Below, piece after piece: positions 18,607 to 28,040 of a stretch of DNA of 64,000 bases (the stretch's first letter is position 1; each line of letters opens with the position of its first letter). The position numbers and the translations under genes were made by a program. Below the pieces are notes generated by a model that made no database searches, was not told where the DNA came from, and worked only from the letters and a program-made list of their open reading frames with translations. The stretch lies in assembly GCA_902363675.1 (NCBI GenBank), contig CABJAV010000002.1, forward strand, positions 1,583-65,582, in the 5' to 3' direction. This DNA is from Lachnospiraceae bacterium (GTDB lineage Bacteria > Bacillota > Clostridia > Lachnospirales > Lachnospiraceae).

Positions 18607-19494
18607 ATGGATTACAACATTAATTTTCCACATTTGCACATTTATCTGGATCATGTGGGAAAGAACATTATGATTGGAAATTTTTCCATTGCATATTATG
18701 GAATTGTGATTGCCATTGGAATGCTGGCAGGACTTGGCATTGCATGCTGGATGGCAAAGCGTACCGGACAAAGTTCCGATACATACTTTGATCTGGCACT
18801 GGTGGCTATCGTATGCTCTGTGATTGGAGCCCGCATTTATTATGTGGTGTTCCGGTGGGATTTGTATAAGGACAACCTGCTCAGTATTTTTAACCTGCGT
18901 CAGGGTGGTCTGGCAATTTATGGTGGCGTTATTGCAGCCATTATTACCACGTTTGTTTTTGCACGTGTCAAAAAGCTTTCGCTGGGCCTGCTTTTTGACA
19001 CTGCAGGATTGGGATTGGTGCTTGGACAGATTATTGGACGCTGGGGCAATTTCTTTAACAGAGAAGCGTTTGGCGGATATACGGACGGGCTTTTTGCCAT
19101 GCAGCTGCCGTTGTCAGCGGTGCGTAATTCGGATGTGACTCAGGAACTCCTGGACCATGTGGTAAAAGTGGATGGAATTTCCTATATTCAGGTATACCCA
19201 ACCTTTTTATTTGAATCGCTGTGGAATCTTGTATTGCTGATCTGCCTGATTCTGTTTACGAAACACAAAAAGTTTGATGGCGAAGTGTTTTTACTGTACC
19301 TGGCAGGATATGGTATTGGGCGTTTCTGGATAGAATCTCTTCGAACCGATCAGTTGCTGCTTCCTGGCATTGGATATCCGGTGTCAATGGCACTTGCAGC
19401 CATACTTGTGGTGATTTCCATTGCATGGATTATTATCTGGCATGTGAAGCATGGACGAAAACAGGCACAGGTGGAGCAGAGTGGGGAAAAGTAG
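18607..19494 (+). CDS. lgt: Prolipoprotein diacylglyceryl transferase
   Basis: 295 residues and about seven membrane helices. The enzyme moves diacylglycerol from phosphatidylglycerol to the lipobox Cys of prelipoproteins. Diagnostic segments are GGLAIYGGVIAA (about residues 101-112) and the Lgt signature GQIIGRWGNFFNREAFGG (about 140-157), which includes the essential Arg and Asn. GIGRFWIESLRTDQL lies near 238. ATG 18607 follows GAGGAGAAG. It could process the lipoprotein encoded at 15253. It is probably transcribed alone, from a -10 TATACT near 18540. Confidence 0.95.
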   Translation: MDYNINFPHLHIYLDHVGKNIMIGNFSIAYYGIVIAIGMLAGLGIACWMAKRTGQSSDTYFDLALVAIVCSVIGARIYYVVFRWDLYKDNLLSIFNLRQGGLAIYGGVIAAIITTFVFARVKKLSLGLLFDTAGLGLVLGQIIGRWGNFFNREAFGGYTDGLFAMQLPLSAVRNSDVTQELLDHVVKVDGISYIQVYPTFLFESLWNLVLLICLILFTKHKKFDGEVFLLYLAGYGIGRFWIESLRTDQLLLPGIGYPVSMALAAILVVISIAWIIIWHVKHGRKQAQVEQSGEK

Positions 19495-19530
19495 TCTCTT
19501 TTGTGCATAAAATTGAATAAAACTGCATAG

Positions 19531-19567
19531 CAGATATGGAAAAGTATCTGTAACATCCCTTTTTTTA
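19531..19567 (+). terminator. Weak hairpin downstream of lgt
   Basis: CAGATA / TATCTG with an 8-nt loop, followed after 10 bases by seven T. A poor intrinsic terminator at best. The rest of the gap from 19495 to about 19670 shows no other recognisable feature. Confidence 0.35.
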
Positions 19568-19673
19568 GAAAATGAAAGGAAGGTGGGTGTTGCAGGTGCT
19601 TTTTATTTTTTGCATTTGTGTGGCGGATTTCGGAACAATTGCTCTGAAAGTTTGAAAAACCCTTGAAAAAACC

Positions 19674-19756
19674 TTGATTCGCACCTATTTTTGGAGTATT
19701 ATGGTTACATAGTGGTGGAAAGTGGAGAGGATAAACAATAGAGTGGTGCAAAGTGG
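19674..19756 (+). promoter_or_regulatory. mraZ promoter with four GTGG boxes (MraZ operator)
   Basis: TTGATT (19674-19679), 17 bp, TATTAT (19697-19702). Downstream are four GTGG boxes at 19712, 19722, 19743 and 19753, in two pairs each with a 10-bp period (GTGGTGGAAAGTGG and GTGGTGCAAAGTGG). Such helically phased G-rich direct repeats just upstream of mraZ are the binding sites of the MraZ repressor in other bacteria. They predict autoregulation of the dcw cluster. Confidence 0.75.
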
Positions 19757-19847
19757 TAGAGAATACGTGAAAATGATATGACATCTGCACCATACAGAAA
19801 CGACTGGTTTCTGGTAGAAATGAAGCAGAAGGGCAGGTGAGTGTGTC

Positions 19848-20279
19848 ATGTTCATGGGTGAATATAATCATTCCGTTGATGCAAAGGGCAGAATGATCGT
19901 TCCGTCAAAGTTCAGAGAACAACTTGGAAATGAATTTGTAGTGACCAAGGGACTGGACGGATGTTTATTCGCATATTCCCATGAAGAATGGCAGCGCATT
20001 GAAGACAGCCTGAGAGAGAAACCACTTACCTCCAAGGATGCAAGAAAGTTCATGAGATTCTTTTTTGCAGGTGCAGCAAACTGTGAACTGGACAAGCAGG
20101 GAAGAATTCTTCTTCCGGCAAATCTGAGAGAGTACGCAGGAATTGATAAAGAAGTCGTATCCGTCGGCGTATTCAGCCGTGTGGAGATCTGGAGCAAAGA
20201 CAGATATCTGGAGAACAGCGACTTTGATGATATGGATGAAATTGCAGAACATATGGCAGAATTAGGAATTGGAATCTAG
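19848..20279 (+). CDS. mraZ: Transcriptional regulator MraZ
   Basis: 143 residues, normal size. It consists of two AbrB-like swapped-hairpin repeats. The first begins [22 protein letters not shown]. The second contains [20 protein letters not shown] (about residues 83-102), with the conserved D-x-x-G-R-I/M-x-x-P core in each. It forms a ring-shaped oligomer that binds the GTGG repeats in its own promoter and represses the division cluster. ATG 19848 was used with GGGCAGGTGAG upstream. It is the first gene of the dcw cluster, 9 bp before rsmH. Confidence 0.95.
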   Translation: MFMGEYNHSVDAKGRMIVPSKFREQLGNEFVVTKGLDGCLFAYSHEEWQRIEDSLREKPLTSKDARKFMRFFFAGAANCELDKQGRILLPANLREYAGIDKEVVSVGVFSRVEIWSKDRYLENSDFDDMDEIAEHMAELGIGI

Positions 20280-20288
20280 GGAGGCGAC

Positions 20289-21230
20289 ATGGAATTCAAA
20301 CATTATTCGGTTTTACTGAATGAAACAATTGAACAATTGCATATCAAACCGGATGGAATCTATGTAGACGGAACTCTCGGTGGTGGAGGACATTCCCTTG
20401 AAATCTGCAAGAGACTTACGACAGGTCGTCTGATCGGAATTGATCAGGATGCAGATGCCATTGAAGCGGCGTCCGAACGGCTGAAGGAATATCAGGACAA
20501 AGTCACCATTGTTCGAAGCAATTATGCACAGATGACAAGCGTATTGCAGGATCTGGGTATTGAGAAAGTGGATGGAATCGTATTAGACCTTGGTGTATCC
20601 TCATTTCAGCTGGATACACCGGAGCGCGGATTTACCTACCGAAGTGAAGATGCCCCGCTTGATATGCGCATGGATAAGCGACAGAAACTTACCGCAAGAG
20701 ATATTGTCAATGAGTACAGCGAAATGGAACTTTTCCGTATTATTCATGATTATGGAGAGGACCGGTTCGCAAAGAACATAGCCAAGCATATTGTAAATGC
20801 AAGAAAAGAGAAACCGATCGAGACAACAGGGGAACTCAACGCAATCATTAAAGCGGCGATACCTATGAAGGTGCAGGTGACGGGAGGGCATCCCTCCAAA
20901 CGTACCTATCAGGCAATCCGCATTGAATTAAATCATGAGCTGGATGTGTTGCGGGACAATCTGGATTCGATGATCGATGTATTAAATGATGAAGGAAGAC
21001 TTTGTATTATCACATTCCATTCGCTGGAAGATCGAATTGTTAAGTCAAACTTTAAAAAGAACGAAAACCCTTGTACATGCCCGAGCAATTTCCCGGTATG
21101 CGTATGCGGGAAAAAGTCAAAAGGTAAAGTGGTAACAAGAAAACCAATCTTACCTTCGGAACAGGAGTTAGAGGAAAATAGTCGTTCAAAAAGCGCAAAG
21201 TTACGTGTGTTTGAGCGTATCGAACAGTAA
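20289..21230 (+). CDS. rsmH: 16S rRNA m4C1402 methyltransferase RsmH
   Basis: 313 residues. This SAM-dependent methyltransferase modifies C1402 of 16S rRNA (formerly MraW). Visible motifs are [13 protein letters not shown] at the start, the SAM-binding loop [10 protein letters not shown] (about residues 28-37), GIDQDADAI (motif II), [16 protein letters not shown] (motif IV) and the late [12 protein letters not shown]. It starts 9 bp after mraZ with AGGGAGGCG. Second gene of the division cluster, its normal place. Confidence 0.97.
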   Translation: MEFKHYSVLLNETIEQLHIKPDGIYVDGTLGGGGHSLEICKRLTTGRLIGIDQDADAIEAASERLKEYQDKVTIVRSNYAQMTSVLQDLGIEKVDGIVLDLGVSSFQLDTPERGFTYRSEDAPLDMRMDKRQKLTARDIVNEYSEMELFRIIHDYGEDRFAKNIAKHIVNARKEKPIETTGELNAIIKAAIPMKVQVTGGHPSKRTYQAIRIELNHELDVLRDNLDSMIDVLNDEGRLCIITFHSLEDRIVKSNFKKNENPCTCPSNFPVCVCGKKSKGKVVTRKPILPSEQELEENSRSKSAKLRVFERIEQ

Positions 21231-21251
21231 AAGAAAGAGCAGGGAAGCAAT

Positions 21252-21722
21252 ATGACGAAAAATTATTACATACATGGAAATACGGTACGTGAATTAGAGG
21301 CACCGGCACGTCAGAACCGTCGGACGCGCGAGGAGATCGAGCAGGCAAAAAGACGTAAAAATCGTAGAAATGCTGCCAGAAGAAACAGACAGCGCGCTAT
21401 GGAAATGAGCCGTGGATACGTGGCTTTCTTATCCGTATGTGTTGCAATCATTGCGATATCTGCAGTTGCATTTGTAAAATTACAGTCACAGGTAACATAC
21501 CGCATGAACAATATTGCATCTTTACAGAGTGAAGTAAATGATCTTCGTGCGGATAACGATGCCAGATACAAGAGCATCACTACTTCGGTTGATCTGAACG
21601 AAGTGAAGAAAAAGGCCATCAAAGAATTGGGAATGTCTTATCCAAAAGAAAAGCAGGTTGTATATTATTCCATTGAAAATAATAATTATATGGATCAGTA
21701 CAGTGACATTCCAAAACAGTAG
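21252..21722 (+). CDS. ftsL: FtsL-like septum protein
   Basis: 156 residues. A strongly basic cytosolic segment (residues about 15-50, with many Arg and Lys) is followed by one membrane helix (about 56-76). A short coiled coil (VTYRMNNIASLQSEVNDLRADNDARYKS) lies outside. This topology and the position between rsmH and a class B PBP are those of FtsL. Sequence conservation in FtsL is low, so the name rests mainly on architecture and neighbourhood. It would pair with DivIB (28041) and DivIC; divIC is not in the window. Confidence 0.75.
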   Translation: MTKNYYIHGNTVRELEAPARQNRRTREEIEQAKRRKNRRNAARRNRQRAMEMSRGYVAFLSVCVAIIAISAVAFVKLQSQVTYRMNNIASLQSEVNDLRADNDARYKSITTSVDLNEVKKKAIKELGMSYPKEKQVVYYSIENNNYMDQYSDIPKQ

Positions 21723-21731
21723 GAGAACATT

Positions 21732-23666
21732 GTGGCGAAAAGAAGAAGGAGACCGGTTCAAAAATTTAACCGGAAAATGAGAACAAAGCTTCTGGTACTT
21801 TTTACGGTGATCATGGCAGGACTATGTGGCATGATCGGAAGATTGATGTACATTGAATACACCAGTGGCGATAAATATGAAAAAAAAGTTTTATCAATGC
21901 AGTCATACGATAGCAAAACAATTCCGTACCAGAGAGGTGATATTGTGGATAGCACCGGTACGGTACTTGCTACCAGTGTGGCTGTTTATAATGTTATTCT
22001 GGATTGCTCACAGATGACATACAAGGAGGAATATATTAAACCTACCATTGATGCACTTGTGGAATGTTTCCCGGAATTAAAACGGGAAGACCTTGAAGCC
22101 TATGCAAAAGATAAAAAGGATAATAAATATATTGTACTGGCCAAGAAACTTCCGTATGAAGAAATTCAGAAATTTGTTGAGATGCAGGATGCTGTGGATG
22201 ACAAGAAAAAGAAAATTAATCCAAACATCAAAGGTGTCTGGTTTGAAAAGGAATATCAAAGAACCTATCCATATGACAGTCTTGCAGCGTCTGTAATCGG
22301 ATTTACTTCTTCCGGCAATGTAGGTACGACTGGAATTGAAAACTACTATGATGATGTATTAAATGGCGTGAATGGAAGAGAGTATGGTTATCTGAACTCC
22401 GACAGTAATTTTGAAAAAACAGTGATTCCGGCACAGGATGGAAGTACACTGGTTACATCCATCGATTCCAATATACAGTCGATTGTAGAGAACAAAATCA
22501 AAAAGTTTAATGAGGCTTATACAGATAATTACAAAGTGGGGGATGGAAGTAAGACGACCGCAGTTGTTGTTATGAATCCGCAAAATGGAGAAATTCTTGC
22601 AATGGCGGATTATCCGACATTTAATCTGAACAAGCCGAGAGATTTAAGTGAGCTGTATACAAAGAAAGAACTGAGCAAAATGGCAGATGACGATCAGCTC
22701 GATATACTCAATGGTCTGTGGCAGAATTATTGTGTGACAGCTACTTATGAGCCGGGATCTGTACAGAAACCATTTACGGTTGCTACCGGATTAGAGACAG
22801 GGACAATCAATGATAATATGACATTTTTGTGTGATGGCGGAGAACAGTTTGACCGGTGGGTCAGCTGTGTGAACCGTAATGGACATGGTATTGAGACGGT
22901 GCGTAAGGCATTGATGGATTCCTGCAATGATGCGTTGATGCAGATGTCGTATAAGATTGGAAAGAAAAATTTCCTCGAGTATCAGTCCATTTTTGGCTTT
23001 GGACAGAAGACGGGAATTGATTTGCCAGGTGAGGCAAATACATCTTCCTTAATATTTAATCTGGATAATATAAAACCGATTGATCTTGCAACAAACGTAT
23101 TTGGACAGAATTATAACTGCACAATGATACAGATGGCCAGTGGTTTTAGCTCACTGATCAATGGTGGAACATATTATCAGCCACATGTGGTGACAAAAAT
23201 TACAGACAGTTCAGGAAATACAATTTCTACGATTGAACCGAAAGCGGTAAAACGGACTATTTCCCAGAGCACAAGTGATCAGATTAAAGACTATCTGTAC
23301 GATGTTGTTTCAAAAGGAACTGCCGGAATTGCGAAAGTGGATGGATACTCTATGGGTGGAAAAACAGGTACCGCTCAGAAACTTCCGCGTAAAGACAGAA
23401 AGTATCTGGTATCTTTTATGGGATTTGCCCCGGTAGAGAATCCGCAGCTTTTGATTTACTGTATTGTGGATGAACCAAATGTGGCAGATCAGGCACACAG
23501 TTATTTCGCGCAAGATATCTGTCGTGAAATTTTGGAAGAGGTACTTCCGTATATGAATATTTATCCGGATGAAAAGAAGACCGGAAAGAACAAAGGCTTT
23601 GGCATCACTGGTGCAAAAACACAGTATACAAATCATCATCCAGGCAAAAAAGAGGATGACAACTAA
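21732..23666 (+). CDS. Class B penicillin-binding protein (FtsI/SpoVD type), first of a tandem pair
   Basis: 644 residues. A basic N-terminus and one membrane helix (about 18-40) precede the PBP dimerisation domain (about 55-230) and a transpeptidase domain. Active-site motifs are intact: SVQK with catalytic Ser343, SCN at 397-399 and KTGT at 544-547. It cross-links peptidoglycan at the septum with FtsW. The acidic-basic C-terminal tail has no PASTA domain, unlike many SpoVD proteins. GTG 21732 follows TAGGAGAAC. A second class B PBP gene follows after 69 bp, so one may serve vegetative division and the other sporulation. Confidence 0.9.
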   Translation: MAKRRRRPVQKFNRKMRTKLLVLFTVIMAGLCGMIGRLMYIEYTSGDKYEKKVLSMQSYDSKTIPYQRGDIVDSTGTVLATSVAVYNVILDCSQMTYKEEYIKPTIDALVECFPELKREDLEAYAKDKKDNKYIVLAKKLPYEEIQKFVEMQDAVDDKKKKINPNIKGVWFEKEYQRTYPYDSLAASVIGFTSSGNVGTTGIENYYDDVLNGVNGREYGYLNSDSNFEKTVIPAQDGSTLVTSIDSNIQSIVENKIKKFNEAYTDNYKVGDGSKTTAVVVMNPQNGEILAMADYPTFNLNKPRDLSELYTKKELSKMADDDQLDILNGLWQNYCVTATYEPGSVQKPFTVATGLETGTINDNMTFLCDGGEQFDRWVSCVNRNGHGIETVRKALMDSCNDALMQMSYKIGKKNFLEYQSIFGFGQKTGIDLPGEANTSSLIFNLDNIKPIDLATNVFGQNYNCTMIQMASGFSSLINGGTYYQPHVVTKITDSSGNTISTIEPKAVKRTISQSTSDQIKDYLYDVVSKGTAGIAKVDGYSMGGKTGTAQKLPRKDRKYLVSFMGFAPVENPQLLIYCIVDEPNVADQAHSYFAQDICREILEEVLPYMNIYPDEKKTGKNKGFGITGAKTQYTNHHPGKKEDDN

Positions 23667-23735
23667 AGATAGGCAGGTTTCAGGCGGATGTTCTAGCAGC
23701 ATCCGCCGATTCATATACTTTATGAAAGAGCGAAA

Positions 23736-25463
23736 ATGGCGGATTTTTCGATGCAGTGGAATAAAACCTATCACCGCAAGAAAATTTGTGTGTTTTTCTT
23801 TTGTGTTCTTGCCTGTGCAGTGATTCTGCTTGGCCGATTGGTATATCTTATGATATTTCGCGGAGATTATTACTCAAAACTTGCAACAGATCTGCAACAG
23901 AGGGAGCGGCAGATCAAAGCCGCGAGAGGAAAAATACTCGACAGAAATGGTGTTGTACTGGCAGGAAATAAATCAGTATGTACCATATCAGTAATTCATA
24001 ATCAGATTGAAGAACCTGAAAAAGTCATACAGATGCTTTGTAAAGAATTGGGAATATCCGAAGAAAAAGTAAGAAAACGCGTAGAAAAGCGCTCGTCGAT
24101 TGAACGAATCAAAAGTAACGTGGACAAAGAAACAGGAAACCGGATACTCGCCTACGGATTTGCCGGGGTAAAAGTAGATGAAGATTATAAAAGAGAATAT
24201 CCCTTTGATGAACTGGGATCAAAGGTGCTTGGATTTACCGGCGGAGACAATCAGGGAATTATCGGGCTGGAAACCGTGTATGATGAGGAACTTCAGGGAA
24301 CTGATGGAACAATACTTACGACAACCGATGCCCGGGGGGTGGAAGTCGACAACATTGGAGAGGAGCGCGTGGAACCGATAGCCGGAAATAATCTTCGGCT
24401 GACGCTGGATGCCAATATCCAGAAATTTGCCGAACAGGCGGCGCAGAAAACTTTTATCCAGAAAGAAGCCGATTCGGTGAGTATACTTGTCATGAATCCA
24501 CAGAATGGTGAGATGCTTGCTATGGTGGATTACCCGGAGTTTAATTTAAATGAGCCTTTTACTTTGACAGAAACATACGCAGATAAAGGGGATGACGAAC
24601 AGGATGCCTTAAACCAGATGTGGAGAAATCATTGTATCAATGACACTTACGAGCCGGGATCAACGTTTAAAATCATTACGGCTTCGGCTGCGTTAGAGGA
24701 ACATGTTGTGTCATTGGAAGACCGGTTTCACTGTCCGGGATATATTGTGGTGGAGGATCGCAGAATCCGTTGCCACAAGACCACCGGGCACGGGGCAGAA
24801 AGCTTTGTGGAAGGAATCGAAAATTCCTGCAATCCGGTGTTTATCAATGTCGGGCTGCGGATTGGAGCAGATCGTTTTTATGACTATTTTGAACAGTTTG
24901 GATTATTACAGAAAACAAATATTGATCTGCCGGGTGAGGCGGCGACCATTATGCATAAGAGAGAGGACATTGGTCTGGTGGAACTGGCAACGGTGTCTTT
25001 CGGACAGTCGTTTCAGATTACACCGATTCAGCTTGCAACCACGGTCTCGTCCATTATCAATGGTGGGAACCGTGTAACGCCACATTTTGGCATGCAGGTG
25101 GAAAAAGAAGACAGCACATGTGTCAGAAAGATGGAATATGTGCCACAGACAGGAATCTGCAGCCCGGATACATCCGAAAAAATGTGCTTTTTACTGGAAA
25201 AAGTTGTGTCAGAAGGCGGAGGAAACAAGGCATATATCGAGGGATATTCGATTGGAGGGAAGACGGCAACCTCACAGACACTGCCGCGATCGGCAAACAA
25301 ATATATTTCTTCCTTTCTCGGATTTGCACCAGCAGATGATCCGCAGGTTTTAGTACTGGTAATCATTAGAAATCCGTCCGGTGTGTATTATGGAGGAACG
25401 ATTGCAGCACCCGTGGCGAAGGAAATATTTGAAAACATCCTGCCTTACCTTGAATTACAATAG
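23736..25463 (+). CDS. Class B penicillin-binding protein, second of the pair, with KTA in place of KTG
   Basis: 575 residues. It has one membrane helix (about 15-38), the dimerisation domain (starting QLQQ-like text and AARGKILDRNGVVLA) and the transpeptidase domain. STFK has catalytic Ser309 and SCN is at 364-366. The third motif reads KTAT (509-512) where nearly all PBPs have KTG. The conserved Gly lines the beta3 strand, so activity or beta-lactam affinity may differ. ATG 23736 has only a weak purine-rich site upstream; an ATG at 23721 is in another frame. Translation may depend on read-through from the first PBP gene. Confidence 0.88.
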   Translation: MADFSMQWNKTYHRKKICVFFFCVLACAVILLGRLVYLMIFRGDYYSKLATDLQQRERQIKAARGKILDRNGVVLAGNKSVCTISVIHNQIEEPEKVIQMLCKELGISEEKVRKRVEKRSSIERIKSNVDKETGNRILAYGFAGVKVDEDYKREYPFDELGSKVLGFTGGDNQGIIGLETVYDEELQGTDGTILTTTDARGVEVDNIGEERVEPIAGNNLRLTLDANIQKFAEQAAQKTFIQKEADSVSILVMNPQNGEMLAMVDYPEFNLNEPFTLTETYADKGDDEQDALNQMWRNHCINDTYEPGSTFKIITASAALEEHVVSLEDRFHCPGYIVVEDRRIRCHKTTGHGAESFVEGIENSCNPVFINVGLRIGADRFYDYFEQFGLLQKTNIDLPGEAATIMHKREDIGLVELATVSFGQSFQITPIQLATTVSSIINGGNRVTPHFGMQVEKEDSTCVRKMEYVPQTGICSPDTSEKMCFLLEKVVSEGGGNKAYIEGYSIGGKTATSQTLPRSANKYISSFLGFAPADDPQVLVLVIIRNPSGVYYGGTIAAPVAKEIFENILPYLELQ

Positions 25464-25527
25464 AGAATAACGTATACTTAATGCAGTTTGTTTTTTGACG
25501 AAGACATTCAGATGGAGGTTAAGAATC

Positions 25528-26889
25528 ATGAAGATAGAAGAACAGAAAGTTCTCGTTGTGGGAACCGGAATCAGCGGAATTGCAGCAGCAGAACTTTTAC
25601 AGAGTAAAAATGTAGATACCGTTTTGTTTGATGGAAACAAGGAACTTGACTTGAACAAACTCTATAAGAAAGCACCAGAGTTAAAGGATATGCCAATCAT
25701 TCTCGGAGAGTTGACCGAGGAGCAGATGCACGAGTTTGGTGTGGCTGTATTAAGTCCGGGAGTTCCTACTGATTTGCCAATGGTAGAGCGCTTGCGCGCA
25801 CAGAATGTAGCGATTTGGGGAGAAATTGAACTTGCATATTATTTTGGCAAAGGACGTTTGATTGCCATTACTGGAACAAATGGGAAGACAACAACGACGG
25901 CTTTGACAGGTGCAATCATGAAAAATTACTATAAGGATGTCCGCATTGTTGGAAATATCGGTATTCCTTATACTTCTGAAGCTGCGACAATGACCGACGA
26001 TACGGTTACAGTTGCGGAAATCAGCAGCTTCCAGTTAGAGACCATTCATGATTTTTGTCCGGATGTCTCTGCAATTTTAAATATTACAGAGGATCATCTG
26101 AACCGTCATCATACGATGGAATGTTATATTAAGACAAAAGAAGACATTACCAGAAATCAGACAAAGGATCAGGTGTGTGTATTAAATTATGAAGATGAAG
26201 TACTTCGTAGCTTTGGCGAGAGCGTACCGGCAAAGGTTGTATATTTCAGCAGTCACAGAAAATTGGACAATGGATTCTATCTTGAGGGCGAAGATATTTA
26301 CTATGCTGTAGACGGACAGAGTACCCATGTCATTAATGTTAATGAATTGAATCTTCTTGGAAGACACAACTATGAAAATGTTATGGCGGCATGTGCAATG
26401 AGTGTGAATTTCGGTGTCCCTATGGATAAAATCGTAGAAGTTCTCAAGATATTCCAGGCAGTAGAGCATCGTATCGAGTATGTGACCGAGAAACGTGGCG
26501 TAAAGTTCTATAATGATTCCAAGGGAACGAACCCGGATGCAGCTATTCAGGGAATTCGTGCAATGAACCGTCCGACATTTCTGATCGGTGGTGGATATGA
26601 TAAACAGTCCGAGTATGATGAGTGGATCGAGGCTTTTGACGGTAAAGTGAAAAAACTCGTACTGATCGGTCAGACTGCAGAAAAAATTGAAAACTGTGCA
26701 CACAGACATGGATTTATGGACACTGTGCGAAAAGATACTTTTGAGGAAGCAATTCAGTATTGCTATGACAATGCAAAGTCCGGCGATGCCGTATTATTGT
26801 CACCGGCCTGTGCAAGTTGGGGAATGTTCCCAAACTATGAGGAACGTGGAAGAATTTTCAAAGAATATGTTCGTAATTTAGAGGAGTAG
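25528..26889 (+). CDS. murD: UDP-N-acetylmuramoyl-L-alanine:D-glutamate ligase
   Basis: 453 residues, usual length. It adds D-Glu to UDP-MurNAc-L-Ala in the cytosol with ATP. It has an N-terminal Rossmann domain (VLVVGTGISGIAAAELL), P-loop ITGTNGKTTTT (about residues 115-125), NITEDHLNRHHTM in the central domain, and EHRIEYV and YNDSKGTNPDA in the ligase C-terminal part. ATG 25528 was chosen for its GATGGAGG site; a TTG 33 bp upstream also lies in frame. In most Firmicutes clusters mraY and murF stand just before murD. Here murD directly follows the PBP genes. Confidence 0.96.
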   Translation: MKIEEQKVLVVGTGISGIAAAELLQSKNVDTVLFDGNKELDLNKLYKKAPELKDMPIILGELTEEQMHEFGVAVLSPGVPTDLPMVERLRAQNVAIWGEIELAYYFGKGRLIAITGTNGKTTTTALTGAIMKNYYKDVRIVGNIGIPYTSEAATMTDDTVTVAEISSFQLETIHDFCPDVSAILNITEDHLNRHHTMECYIKTKEDITRNQTKDQVCVLNYEDEVLRSFGESVPAKVVYFSSHRKLDNGFYLEGEDIYYAVDGQSTHVINVNELNLLGRHNYENVMAACAMSVNFGVPMDKIVEVLKIFQAVEHRIEYVTEKRGVKFYNDSKGTNPDAAIQGIRAMNRPTFLIGGGYDKQSEYDEWIEAFDGKVKKLVLIGQTAEKIENCAHRHGFMDTVRKDTFEEAIQYCYDNAKSGDAVLLSPACASWGMFPNYEERGRIFKEYVRNLEE

Positions 26890-26895
26890 AGATTC

Positions 26896-28026
26896 GTGGC
26901 AAGACGACGGAAGGATGGAAAGAAAGCAACTGCATATTTTGATTACAACCTGCTGTTTATTCTGATATTTCTGCTGTGCTTTGGACTGGTAATGCTCTAT
27001 AGTTCCAGTTCCTATACATCGGCAAACCTGTATGATGACAGTGCACACTATCTCAAGCTGCAGTTTCGTAACATACTGGTTGGTGTGATCCCGATGTACT
27101 TTTTTGCAAGGGTTGATTATCATTTTTGGAAAAAGTTTGGTTTTTTTGCATATTTTTGCTCATTTGCACTGTGTGTACTCGTAATGTTTCCGATTCCGGG
27201 ACTGACAAGATCTTCACACGGACAGTCGAGATGGCTGAATCTTGGACCTTTTAGTTTTCAGCCTTCGGAGCTTGCAAAGCTTGCGGTAATCATATTCCTA
27301 GCCATGCTGATTGAGCGTATTCCAAAAAAACTTGGAAATTTCTCCAGTATCATCAAGGTAATGGTAATCATGTTTCCACTGTTTGCAGTCATTGCATACA
27401 GTAACTTAAGTACGGCGGTCATTGTCTTTGGCATTGCGGTATGTATGCTTTTTGTGGCAAGCCCAAAGTATAAACAGTTCGTTATTGTAGGTGTAGGAGG
27501 TGTTTCCTTTGTTGTGGCATTTATTATGCTTGCATCTTACCGAAGCGGCCGTGTACAGGCGTGGCTGCATCCGGAGACTGCGGGAGATGACGGATATCAG
27601 ACATTGCAGGGATTGTATGCAATCGGTTCCGGCAAATTGTTTGGCAAAGGATTGGGCGAAAGTCTGCAGAAGATGGGAAATGTGCCGGAGTCCCAGAATG
27701 ATATGATTTTTACAATTATCTGTGAGGAACTGGGATTGTTCGGAGCCATCTGTGTCATTCTTTTATATGTGCTTTTATTATGGAGAATGATGGTTATCGC
27801 CAATAATGCAAAGGATCTATATGGAGCGCTTCTTGTGACTGGCATTATGTCGCACATTGCTATTCAGGTAATTTTGAACATTGCTGTTGTTACGAATACA
27901 ATACCGAATACTGGTGTCATTCTGCCATTTATCAGTTACGGAGGAACTTCGCTTGTGTTCCTGATGATGGAGATGGGGCTGGCGCTGAGCGTTTCGAAAG
28001 GAATCCGGCTGGAATCCATAGAGTAG
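26896..28026 (+). CDS. ftsW: FtsW/SpoVE-type peptidoglycan glycosyltransferase (SEDS)
   Basis: 376 residues with about ten membrane helices. SEDS features include the early MLYSSSSYTSA, RWLNLGPFSFQPSELAKLAVI (about residues 111-131) and QNDMIFTIICEELG (about 262-275), which carries the catalytic Asp region. The late TGVILPFISYGGTSL is also typical. It polymerises lipid II at the septum together with a class B PBP, two of which are encoded upstream. GTG 26896 uses the GAGGAG that overlaps the murD stop. In this locus it could serve vegetative division (FtsW) or cortex synthesis (SpoVE); sequence alone does not decide. Confidence 0.92.
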   Translation: MARRRKDGKKATAYFDYNLLFILIFLLCFGLVMLYSSSSYTSANLYDDSAHYLKLQFRNILVGVIPMYFFARVDYHFWKKFGFFAYFCSFALCVLVMFPIPGLTRSSHGQSRWLNLGPFSFQPSELAKLAVIIFLAMLIERIPKKLGNFSSIIKVMVIMFPLFAVIAYSNLSTAVIVFGIAVCMLFVASPKYKQFVIVGVGGVSFVVAFIMLASYRSGRVQAWLHPETAGDDGYQTLQGLYAIGSGKLFGKGLGESLQKMGNVPESQNDMIFTIICEELGLFGAICVILLYVLLLWRMMVIANNAKDLYGALLVTGIMSHIAIQVILNIAVVTNTIPNTGVILPFISYGGTSLVFLMMEMGLALSVSKGIRLESIE

Positions 28027-28040
28027 GAAAATGATGATGT

